This document shows positions 28,244-35,529 of a stretch of 64,000 nucleotides of DNA, in pieces. Numbering within the stretch: position 1 is the stretch's first letter; every line of letters starts with the position of its first letter. Below the pieces are notes generated by a model. The model was not told where the DNA came from and did not search any database. It was given only the letters and a program-made list of their open reading frames with translations. Source of the stretch: JAILLW01 sp045640525 (lineage in GTDB: Bacteria > Bacillota > Clostridia > Lachnospirales > Lachnospiraceae); assembly GCA_045640525.1 (NCBI GenBank), contig JAZUFE010000025.1, forward strand, positions 1-64,000, given 5' to 3'. A program made the position numbers and the translations under genes.

Positions 28244-29351
28244 AAAACTCCGTAAATTTTTCGGCCTGATCATGTACTTCAAAACCGGCTTCACTAATCA
28301 AGGTGTTGTACTTGCTTCTTTTGCCGGCCGAATCGATTGCGTCACAGCACTTCACCGCTAAATCGGCCCACACCTTGGGATCATCCTTGATACTTAATGT
28401 ATGAATCAAATCGGTAACCGCAACTTCATCGCATATTTCATCCGACATAAGCACCGGAAGTCCTGATGCCTGCGCTTCAACCACTGTTCCCGGAAGCCCC
28501 TCATATCTCGACGGATAAACGAAGCAGTCCATAGCCTGATAGTATCTGTATGCATCTATCTTATTGCCTAAAAATAGCACGCGTTTGTCAATTTTTAAAT
28601 TTCGGGCAAGTTCCTGCATTTCCTGCATTCGCGGTCCCTCGCCAAGAAGTATCAACATGGCTTTGGTATCCTTCTGCAATATTTCAGAGAATACTTTCAG
28701 AAGATACTCATGATTCTTGGCATAATGAAATCGCCCCACATGTCCGTATATATGATTTTCATCTGCATTCAGTTCTTTTCGCGTCTGTATTCTTGTCTCA
28801 TAATTATATTTGAATTTTGAGACATCTATACAGTTTGGGACAAAAATCGTCCGGCCCTCTTCAACTGCCGTCCGACCAAACACCGATATTCCCGCAATTT
28901 CGGAGCAGGTAAACAAATAGTCTGCCTTCTTCGAAAGATTACGCCTCAGAAACCTTGTCAGCCTGCCTTTCATACCGGCATCAACCCCTGCCGATCTCGC
29001 GTGTGCAATCGTAGTCATTCCCATTGTATGAGCTATCGGTAAATATATCGATGCAGTGCTGGTCATATGGCCTTGGACGAAACTCACTTCACCTTTTAAA
29101 GAGTCAAGCAGTTTTCTCCACGCCTGTTTATATTCAAACATGTTATATGCTTTAAATCTGGGCAATCTGAATATCCTTCCGCCCATAGATACTACTTCAT
29201 CTTCGAAATAGCCCTTGGTGTTTCCGTGAACTGCGAAATCAAACTGCACTTTATCTTTATCAATAACACGATAAAGATCCATAATGCGGCTTTCTGCACC
29301 TCCTATATTCAGTTGGCCAAGAACATGAAGTACCCGTATTTTATCATTCAT
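28212..29351 (-). CDS. GT4 family glycosyltransferase (EpsF-like)
   Basis: 379-aa GT-B enzyme: RVLHVLGQLNIGGAESRIMDLYR at the N-terminus, GHVGRFHYAKNHEYLLKVF and FVYPSRYEGLPGTVVEAQASGLPVLMSDEI with the E-x7-E motif. It resembles EpsF-type exopolysaccharide transferases. It is the first gene of cluster A after the repeat region. AAAAGG precedes its ATG, and TAAAAT (29367-29372) could be a -10 box, but the matching -35 is poor. Confidence 0.85.
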   Translation of the reverse strand: MNDKIRVLHVLGQLNIGGAESRIMDLYRVIDKDKVQFDFAVHGNTKGYFEDEVVSMGGRIFRLPRFKAYNMFEYKQAWRKLLDSLKGEVSFVQGHMTSTASIYLPIAHTMGMTTIAHARSAGVDAGMKGRLTRFLRRNLSKKADYLFTCSEIAGISVFGRTAVEEGRTIFVPNCIDVSKFKYNYETRIQTRKELNADENHIYGHVGRFHYAKNHEYLLKVFSEILQKDTKAMLILLGEGPRMQEMQELARNLKIDKRVLFLGNKIDAYRYYQAMDCFVYPSRYEGLPGTVVEAQASGLPVLMSDEICDEVAVTDLIHTLSIKDDPKVWADLAVKCCDAIDSAGKRSKYNTLISEAGFEVHDQAEKFTEFYGTKNTGVFS

Positions 29352-29599
29352 AACCTTTTAATTTTATCACATATCCATACAATCTTCCACAGTCGAAGCA
29401 GTTGGACTCGAATCAAGCGTTTTCTTCAATTTAAGTCCATTTTGCGCTGCATTTCACGTTGCTTTACTAACGGTTGGACTCAAATCAGCCATGGTTTTCT
29501 GATTTGAGTCCATTCATTTTTCCGACATTCACCACCATGCGTCTACGTGTATAAGAACTCTGCCCCAAATCGGCAAGAATCATCTTTCATATACGATGA
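29352..29599. other. Gap between cluster A and the HipA-like module
   Basis: 248 bp without a gene. The part nearest cluster A holds the start-side sequence of the GT4 gene and the two-hairpin repeat (29401-29512). The remainder, up to the stop of the recombinase-like gene, shows no clear terminator or frame. Confidence 0.6.
29401..29512 (-). repeat. Two-hairpin dispersed repeat, copy 2 (inverted)
   Basis: On the minus strand this carries TGGACTCAAATCAG with its perfect 14-bp complement (arms 29475-29488 and 29499-29512, 10-nt loop) and ACCG after it. A linker with CAACGTGAAA follows, then a second hairpin TGGACTTAAAT...GAGTCCA (29403-29439). Order, linker and the trailing ACCG match copy 1 at 224-336 in the opposite orientation. 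It lies downstream of the recombinase-like gene. Confidence 0.8.
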
Positions 29600-30358
29600 C
29601 TATTTTACTTCCTTCATTCGTCTGTAGAGGGTCGAGCGGGATCCTATATTAAGTCTTAGCATCGCCTCTTCTTCCGATATTTCACCCATCCTGAATTTAT
29701 GTGTGATTTCTTTTAGAAGCATTGGGTCAACTTCCTTTTTTTTCCTGCCGGCGAACTTGCCCTCCTCTTTGGCTTTGGCGATACCGCTTGCCTGTTGCTC
29801 ATTCGAAAAACTGTCGAACTTATTCAGCATATTTTGAAGAAGATACAGCATTGTATGTCTTTCTTCGGAAGATATTTCTCTTCCGTTCTCATCACTGATC
29901 AGAATTCGACAACCGCTTACAAGCAATCTGTATATGTTATATGCAAGCTTGGCATTCGAAGAATCAAAATCGCAGATATGCTCCAAATATACGGTATCAT
30001 CAATGCTGATTTCGTTTAAAATATCGTTAGTTATCTTTCCGTGATATGAACGACCCACCGCCTTCTCTTCGATGAACAGATTATCGGAAAATACCCTTCT
30101 TTCAGACTTTAAGGCCCATTCGAAACGCTCGTATGTATTCATTTCACATTCAATCAAAAAGGAATGCAGATCATCTCTTAGGGAATTCGGGGTACGCATT
30201 TTAACGAAACCGGGAATCATATTGACACGATAGTATATCTGTTTATGCGTACTCAAATCATAGCCCGGTATACCTGCAAATACTTTCTTCGGAAGATAAT
30301 CTATCACGTTCCAGTAGGGATGCAATGCGTACTGGAATGTATTATCTGCGAACTGCAT
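29600..30358 (-). CDS. Serine-recombinase-like protein without catalytic residues
   Basis: 252 aa from the ATG at 30358. The C-terminus matches resolvase/invertase ends: GIAKAKEEGKFAGRKKKEVD, then a helix-turn-helix (GEISEEEAMLRLNIGSRSTLYRRM). The middle (VFSDN...DDTVYLEHICDFDSS...GCRILISDENG) follows the resolvase core, but the DRLGR arginines are lost and no RVS serine is seen. It is probably a DNA-binding regulator rather than a recombinase. The reading frame continues upstream to an ACG at 30475 placed 6 nt after GGAGG, overlapping the HipA-like gene; that would give 291 aa. The ATG at 30358 has a weaker GGAG 9 nt upstream. Confidence 0.6.
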   Translation of the reverse strand: MQFADNTFQYALHPYWNVIDYLPKKVFAGIPGYDLSTHKQIYYRVNMIPGFVKMRTPNSLRDDLHSFLIECEMNTYERFEWALKSERRVFSDNLFIEEKAVGRSYHGKITNDILNEISIDDTVYLEHICDFDSSNAKLAYNIYRLLVSGCRILISDENGREISSEERHTMLYLLQNMLNKFDSFSNEQQASGIAKAKEEGKFAGRKKKEVDPMLLKEITHKFRMGEISEEEAMLRLNIGSRSTLYRRMKEVK

Positions 30359-30462
30359 ATATTCCAGCTCCGCAATCGAATATACCGAATTATTGCTGTC
30401 TGTGCATTTAATAACGCCCGTCTTGGTTTTGGTTGGAACTTGTTCAATTGGAGTAGTAATAT

Positions 30463-31335
30463 CTATAGTTCTCGTAAATTGCCTCCGTATTGCAGCTCAT
30501 CGTATGCGCTTTTTAGTATCTTACTATATCTTTCCTCATACATGACTTTGTAAAATGCTTTTCTGTCTTTGGATATGACTTCTGTAGAATCGATAAGCTT
30601 GTTTATTGCATTCAAATCTATTCTCGGGACTATTCGAAGCAAAGCTTTATCGCATTCTTTATATTCATGACTTCTTATCACTTTCATGAATGACATATTG
30701 CTCTCATGTACCAAAATCTCAGAAGATGCATCAAACAGTTTCTCTTCAATTAAGGTCGGAGACTTCATAACCGCATTTAGGGAAGCATCTCCGTTAATCT
30801 CGGGATACATACAAGAGTCATTATTATATACAGGAGCCAAGGTGTATTCTCCCAAATGCTCTACATAGCCCCACGAAGTAACGCCCCTGGCCGGATTGGC
30901 GTTGAGTGCATCGATAATATACATATCCCAAAAACGATCAATCGAAGCTCTGATGCTGCCGGATTTTCCGCTTGCAATAAGTATATGTTCAATATCATCA
31001 AGGCTGTATGAAGACCACTCTCTGTTCCTATCCAGCAGAGTTTCCATTACGCTTTCGAAATCAAGGAAGGTTTCTCCCTTTTTTAGGAAATTTTTGACCA
31101 GCACAACTTCCTTTCCGGCATACATTCCCAAAAAGCACTCCTGAACAGGAATACCCAAAAGTCTGTACACACCGCTCCCCAAATATTCCGAAATATGATT
31201 ATATAGAGGACCTCTGGGAGAATCCTTGCGATATTTAACTATGTAACTGTAGGAACCGATTCGAATCTCATCCTTCATTCCGTTACCCGATATGAAACTG
31301 TTCCTGTCAATCTTGTATTGAGTATAATCCTTCAC
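30463..31335 (-). CDS. HipA/CtkA-like pseudokinase
   Basis: 290 aa from GTG 31335 (GGAGAG seven bases upstream); an ATG at 31368 lies inside a leader repeat and is less likely. It aligns with HipA/CtkA-type kinases throughout: SYSYIVKYR with the ATP-binding Lys, HISEYLGSGVYRLLGIPVQE, RFWDMYIIDAL, then the catalytic region. There GNxDRHxxNWG of active members reads NANPARGVTSWG, and the metal-binding Asp of PIYDxGSC is Asn (PVYNNDSC). The catalytic Asp, His and Asn are therefore all missing. It is likely a non-catalytic ligand or protein sensor. No HipB-like antitoxin is adjacent. Confidence 0.75.
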   Translation of the reverse strand: MKDYTQYKIDRNSFISGNGMKDEIRIGSYSYIVKYRKDSPRGPLYNHISEYLGSGVYRLLGIPVQECFLGMYAGKEVVLVKNFLKKGETFLDFESVMETLLDRNREWSSYSLDDIEHILIASGKSGSIRASIDRFWDMYIIDALNANPARGVTSWGYVEHLGEYTLAPVYNNDSCMYPEINGDASLNAVMKSPTLIEEKLFDASSEILVHESNMSFMKVIRSHEYKECDKALLRIVPRIDLNAINKLIDSTEVISKDRKAFYKVMYEERYSKILKSAYDELQYGGNLREL

Positions 31336-31348
31336 TAAATTCTCTCCT

Positions 31349-31444
31349 GATTTCGACCGTGTGAACATTTCACTAATATATCACATTTTCGGCCATGTAT
31401 ACATTTCGCAAATATATCACGATTTCAACCGTGTGAACATTTCA
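31349..31444 (-). repeat. Tandem 36-bp repeats, 2.7 copies, in the HipA-like leader
   Basis: Units at 31349-31384, 31385-31420 and 31421-31444 (partial) repeat with a period of 36 bp. On the minus strand each unit contains GTGATATATT, then GTGAAATGTTCAC (GTGAA/TTCAC half-palindrome, intact in the first unit and varied in the second), then ACGGTCGAAATC. They begin about 8 bp past the expected transcription start of the HipA-like gene and may be operators or structured leader RNA. Confidence 0.8.
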
Positions 31445-31458
31445 AAACCTGCAATTTC

Positions 31459-31487
31459 ACTATACTATCATGCGGCTCGTGTGTCAA
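31459..31487 (-). promoter_or_regulatory. Sigma-A promoter for the HipA-like module
   Basis: Minus strand: perfect -35 TTGACA (31487-31482), 17-bp spacer, -10 TATAGT (31464-31459). Transcription should start near 31452, leaving a leader of about 115 nt that contains the 36-bp repeats. It is the closest match to consensus seen in the window. Confidence 0.8.
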
Positions 31488-31597
31488 ATAAGTCGTATCA
31501 AATGTGAAACTTACCGCTAACACATATTGAAAAGAAAGCTGCCTCATTCGCGTGGCTTTAGGTATGCGAGATTGTGCACTCGGTTCATTGTCATAAC

Positions 31598-31637
31598 CAA
31601 AAATGAGTTCAACTTCCAATTCAGAAATTGAACTCAT
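31598..31637 (-). terminator. Possible terminator at the end of cluster B
   Basis: ATGAGTTCAA and TTGAACTCAT (31628-31637 and 31603-31612) form a 10-bp stem, extended by TTC/GAA. On the minus strand it is followed by TTTTTGG counting the last stem base. It is 88 bp past the stop of the last cluster B gene. The stem is AT-rich, so it may be weak. Confidence 0.5.
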
Positions 31638-31724
31638 TGTGAATTACATCATATTGAATAATTATGCGCTGTCGCCTTTTGTGCCTTCAGTCGTCTGATA
31701 TCTACATTCTATAACATAAGTTAC

Positions 31725-32486
31725 TTACGAAAGACCTGCGTGGTTCTTGAACCAATCCTTATATTCTCTAAAGTCTTTACACTCGGCATCAATGCTATCC
31801 ACCATAACATCTATCTTTTCCATAACGAGTGTCTGGTAATTCTCAAAATTATCGTATCCTGCCTTGGTCCAAGCAAAAGGATGTGTCAGGATCTGAACTT
31901 TCTTATGTCCCTTAATATTCTGTTCATCCGGATAGCCATATCTCCAAATGTGATTGGCATCGGACATATACTTGACATCTACCGGTGTATTCTCATCAAC
32001 CTCTTCCGCAAATGTAAAGAATTCGTTCTGATATGCATTGAGTTTGCCGGGAATCTTAACATTTTCTGCCAGAACATCCTGAGATGGGCGATGAACAGAA
32101 AATGTATCGACGGAAAATCCAAACATTTCACTCAAAATGTCCAATTCTTTCTGAATCTGAGCCCGAACCTGTTTCATATCTGTCAGACCGTTAAGGGCAT
32201 AATGGAGTCCTATATGCTGACCTCTCTCATGCATGTCCTTGATCATATCCATATTGCGTCTTGAAAGAATATTATAGGAATTATTGGTCCACTGAAAGAA
32301 ATAGTTGGAAGTAAAGTCCATGCTCTCTTCCACTTTAGACAATTCATACGCCCTTTCAACGCTGTATTCAACGTCATGACGCATAATAATGAACTCGTCC
32401 TGATTAATTGCCTTCTTATAGCTGCTTGCGTGCCCCGTTGATTTAATTATCCTGATTATTTCCTTGTAATCATCGTACGAAAACAT
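31725..32486 (-). CDS. Polysaccharide-deacetylase-fold protein
   Basis: 253 aa, cytoplasmic. It shows the NodB-type beginning IIMRHDVEYSVERA (HD where active enzymes have the catalytic and metal Asp) and HIGLHYALNG with two His in the usual metal-binding place; THPFAW may give the late His. It likely removes an N-acetyl group from a sugar or sugar nucleotide. It is the last gene of cluster B, next to a second deacetylase-like protein and a formyltransferase, which fits replacement of N-acetyl by N-formyl. Confidence 0.65.
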   Translation of the reverse strand: MFSYDDYKEIIRIIKSTGHASSYKKAINQDEFIIMRHDVEYSVERAYELSKVEESMDFTSNYFFQWTNNSYNILSRRNMDMIKDMHERGQHIGLHYALNGLTDMKQVRAQIQKELDILSEMFGFSVDTFSVHRPSQDVLAENVKIPGKLNAYQNEFFTFAEEVDENTPVDVKYMSDANHIWRYGYPDEQNIKGHKKVQILTHPFAWTKAGYDNFENYQTLVMEKIDVMVDSIDAECKDFREYKDWFKNHAGLS

Positions 32487-32495
32487 ATTTTTCTC

Positions 32496-33401
32496 CTATC
32501 CGCGACTTTGTAATGTAATTAAATGTTTGGTTTTAGCCATCAAATATTCTTTAATATGTCCGAATGCTCCACGTTTTCGGGCCGATACTTTCAAATACTC
32601 ATCAAAAGAGATACACTCATTTTCACTAAATATTCGCTCGGCATTTTCAAAATCCCGCTCGTTCATGGTGTTGGTATGGAAAACAATCGTAGAATACGCA
32701 TCCGCTTTATCGGTTTCGATTTCATCGTCACCTCTTGCAGGCATCTGCGGTTGAATTTTCTCATTCCTTGCCATCGTCTGCGGTTGAATATCCGTATTCA
32801 TCAAATTGTTACCTGAAGATATTTTCTTCTTGGACATCTTGATTGTTCTACTCTTTTGGAAAGAAATCGGGTAGAACGTTATATCTTTATACTTATACGG
32901 CCTATTACCAAAGCCATCTGTTATCTTATCAAACTCCAGCTCTTTTAGGGCTTTCAGAGTATTATTGTCATAATTGTGGGCCGGAGCCATGAAAATATCG
33001 GTTTTGATACCGTTAGTTTCCAACAGTTGGCGTCCGTACGCTAAGGCTTCATACTGTTCATCATAAGGTAATCCCGAAAATTCCGAAAAGTTATTGAGCG
33101 GAAATATACCTGATTTGTCGGTTGTATATACATGATTCAGACCATGCATTGCAATAATCCAACCCTCATTCCGAAGTTCCCTGATATAATCAAAGAATGT
33201 ATCTTTATCAATATGAAATTCCGATTGCTCCAAATACGCCTGTGATTCCAATCTAAAATCAATCAGCATCGGATCCCCGTTATCCGGAATAACTCCTATC
33301 AGAGGCTTGATTCCATGGTTATCAAGAAGCCTCTTGAATCTAAGAAACTTCTCCCAATTCATATCATAACTTATATCATCAAGTCTGATTGCTATTTTCA
33401 T
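32496..33401 (-). CDS. DUF2334 polysaccharide-deacetylase-like protein
   Basis: 301 aa, no signal peptide. DUF2334/NodB-type start KIAIRLDDISYDMNWEKFLRF (Asp pair), then WIIAMHGLNHVY and FMAPAHNYDNNTL carrying the metal and catalytic His residues. At residues about 200-230 there is a hydrophilic insert with two near-identical segments (IQPQTMARNE / IQPQMPARGD), a short tandem duplication. It overlaps the formyltransferase gene by 4 bp (ATGA). Probably a cytoplasmic sugar N-deacetylase; substrate unknown. Confidence 0.68.
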   Translation of the reverse strand: MKIAIRLDDISYDMNWEKFLRFKRLLDNHGIKPLIGVIPDNGDPMLIDFRLESQAYLEQSEFHIDKDTFFDYIRELRNEGWIIAMHGLNHVYTTDKSGIFPLNNFSEFSGLPYDEQYEALAYGRQLLETNGIKTDIFMAPAHNYDNNTLKALKELEFDKITDGFGNRPYKYKDITFYPISFQKSRTIKMSKKKISSGNNLMNTDIQPQTMARNEKIQPQMPARGDDEIETDKADAYSTIVFHTNTMNERDFENAERIFSENECISFDEYLKVSARKRGAFGHIKEYLMAKTKHLITLQSRG

Positions 33402-34366
33402 ATAAGCACTGACCCCACAGTAATTGTCGATTGAGTCTCATATCGATCTATCAGCAGCGATCCATCCACAGTCCTTACTATAAGCTTGCCGTCAAAAATA
33501 TCTATTACTTCTCCGGGTTCATAGTCGCTAAAATCAATCATTTCATCAAACGGATGAGCCTCCCAGATAATAACCTTATTTCGGTCTGCATTCTGAATTA
33601 CCGCGTCCGTGTAGGATACCTCCTCAGAATTCTTCACGTATGCGAAGGCTCCCGGGAAAGGGGCTGCAACACCACGTATCAAATTATATATATCGCGTGT
33701 TCGCCCTTTAAAATCAATCTTACCGTCCGCCGCAGTTCTTTTATTAAACCACGAATCATAATCCTTGGATTCCGTTCTGATTGTTATCATACCTGCCTTA
33801 TATGCAGTAAGAAGTCTGCGAATAAGGTTCTTGGAGCATATCATATTTTTGTACTGCGCCGTACGTATATCATCATGCGGCGTTAGACTGAACATCTCTG
33901 TGGCAAAGATATTCGGGGAATCAGCCTTCTCATCATATTTGAACATATTGAGATTAAAGCGGCTGTCACCAAGTATAATCGACCAGTTCAAAGGAGAACG
34001 ACCGCGTCCGAAAGGCAAATATCCGGCATTTCCATGAAATCCGAAAACACCGAATTTGAAACAATCCAAAACAGATTTCGGAATCAGTCTCTGCCATCCC
34101 ATGCAAATACCGATTTCGAACTCATTATTCTTCATGAAATTCTGTGTCTTATCATCGGTCAAAAAGTAGCTGTCCGCCTCATGAACCGGAATGCCGTACT
34201 TGTCAGTCAAAAAACTTAATCCCTTATATCCGGATACCTGATTTTTCTTGGTAACTTCCGGTGATATCGTAATAACCAAATCAACAGGGCAGATGTTTTC
34301 CTGAATGAATGATACTATGTTCTCGGATGTATCTTTAACTCCAAATACAACTACATTATATTTCAT
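33398..34366 (-). CDS. Formyltransferase family protein (sugar N-formyltransferase-like)
   Basis: 322 aa. Formyl-transferase Rossmann domain, related to methionyl-tRNA and sugar formyltransferases: GFHGNAGYLPFGRGRSPLNW contains the catalytic His and the LPxxRGRxP loop, followed by YDEKADSPNIF with the Asp. The Asn two places before the His in classical enzymes is Gly here, as in other LPS-locus members. It would transfer formyl from N10-formyl-tetrahydrofolate to a free sugar amine. The two deacetylase-like genes just downstream could supply that amine. Confidence 0.78.
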   Translation of the reverse strand: MKYNVVVFGVKDTSENIVSFIQENICPVDLVITISPEVTKKNQVSGYKGLSFLTDKYGIPVHEADSYFLTDDKTQNFMKNNEFEIGICMGWQRLIPKSVLDCFKFGVFGFHGNAGYLPFGRGRSPLNWSIILGDSRFNLNMFKYDEKADSPNIFATEMFSLTPHDDIRTAQYKNMICSKNLIRRLLTAYKAGMITIRTESKDYDSWFNKRTAADGKIDFKGRTRDIYNLIRGVAAPFPGAFAYVKNSEEVSYTDAVIQNADRNKVIIWEAHPFDEMIDFSDYEPGEVIDIFDGKLIVRTVDGSLLIDRYETQSTITVGSVLI

Positions 34367-34377
34367 GTGTATCCTTT

Positions 34378-35529
34378 CTAATGTCGGGTTCCAACGCTTT
34401 CGTTATATATTTTCATAAAATTCTCATGATATGCTTCATAACTGAAATCTTTGGCACGTTCTACGGCATTTGCTTTGAAGTGACTCAAGCGCGCCTCGTC
34501 TTGCAAAAGGCCGACTATTTCCGACGCAAGGCCTGCTTCCTCATCAAGTTCCGCAGGATTATAGTTTTCTTCAAGGCTCATCACCGGAACCAAAATTCCG
34601 TATTTGCCGTCTTCAAGTATTTCCCTCGGCCCCGACAGGCAATCCGTAGATATCGGAGCAAGCCCGAAACACATCCCTTCGACAATGGCATTGGGAAATC
34701 CTTCGTTTCTTGATGTCAGCAAATAAATTTCCGCCTTTTTAAGATATTTATAAGGATCCTTTCGCATTCCGGCGAAATATACTTCATCCTTAATTCCAAG
34801 ATCAATTGCCAGTTTCTTGCATTCTTCAAACGTACCGTCTCCGAGTATGGCAAGTCTGGCCTCGGGAATCTTATCATGAACCAGTTTAAAGGCCTTAATC
34901 ATATGCCAAAATTGTTTGAGTTCATGATCTCGTCCCATGGAAATCATAACCCGGAGTTTTCTCCCCAAATTATCCGTTTCCGGCCACGGCCATTCGGGTT
35001 CGCCTTCGGCTTCCCTATGCATTCTATCAATATCGAACAGATTATACAACATTCCGGTATTCGCTGTCGGATATTTTTCTTTGATAACCTGCTCCATCTG
35101 CTTCGAACAGCATACTATCAAATCAGCCTTTTTGCTAAAATAACCCAGCCTGTTACTATACAGAATATCATCGAATCCTCTGATTCCAAGCCACACCTTG
35201 GTGGTTGTATTCTTAGACATCGCATTTACAAGATTTGCTGTTGGTCCAAAGCTGTAGCATACCGTCGGCTTGTACTGCTCCTTAAGCTTTTTGAGTGCAT
35301 TAACACGTTTCTTAACATTAAGGAATCTGGCCAATCGTCCCTTTTGCACACCAAGCTTAAGGTTAATAATCCGAAGACCGGTAACATCATAAGCTATATC
35401 CCGATCATCAAATATGACAATTACAATATCAAATTGGTCAGCCATCAGTCGGGCTGTCGTAATACATACTCTTTCGAACCCTCCCTGGTGAAGCATGGGA
35501 GAGACCAAAAACATGGTAGGTTTGCTCAT
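34378..35529 (-). CDS. GT4 family glycosyltransferase
   Basis: 383-aa GT-B enzyme: VSPMLHQGGFERVCITTARLM at the N-terminus, ISMGRDHELKQFWHMIKAF, and LTSRNEGFPNAIVEGMCFGLAPISTDCLSGPREIL with the donor motif. It is the only GT4 of cluster B. It sits between the formyltransferase and the 4-epimerase, so it may use the modified hexosaminuronic acid as donor sugar (inference). Confidence 0.85.
   Translation of the reverse strand: MSKPTMFLVSPMLHQGGFERVCITTARLMADQFDIVIVIFDDRDIAYDVTGLRIINLKLGVQKGRLARFLNVKKRVNALKKLKEQYKPTVCYSFGPTANLVNAMSKNTTTKVWLGIRGFDDILYSNRLGYFSKKADLIVCCSKQMEQVIKEKYPTANTGMLYNLFDIDRMHREAEGEPEWPWPETDNLGRKLRVMISMGRDHELKQFWHMIKAFKLVHDKIPEARLAILGDGTFEECKKLAIDLGIKDEVYFAGMRKDPYKYLKKAEIYLLTSRNEGFPNAIVEGMCFGLAPISTDCLSGPREILEDGKYGILVPVMSLEENYNPAELDEEAGLASEIVGLLQDEARLSHFKANAVERAKDFSYEAYHENFMKIYNESVGTRH

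Larger units (their letters stand above)
31336..31724. other. Control region between cluster B and the HipA-like module
   Basis: 389 bp without a supported gene. From right to left it holds a terminator-like hairpin (31598-31637), a consensus-like minus-strand promoter (31459-31487) and the 36-bp tandem repeats (31349-31444). A 70-codon frame at 31425-31637 begins inside the hairpin and runs through the promoter, so it is not called. Confidence 0.7.

Noticed and set aside
30463..30490. Programmed -1 frameshift joining the HipA-like and recombinase-like frames
   Set aside because: No X XXY YYZ slippery heptamer is present near the overlap; a mutated ATG start after GGAGG explains the arrangement more simply.
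31349..31456. CRISPR array
   Set aside because: The 36-bp period comes from direct tandem repeats without spacers; no cas genes are near.
31425..31637. 70-codon minus-strand frame before the HipA-like gene
   Set aside because: It begins inside a hairpin, crosses a near-consensus promoter and one of the 36-bp repeats, and has no ribosome site.
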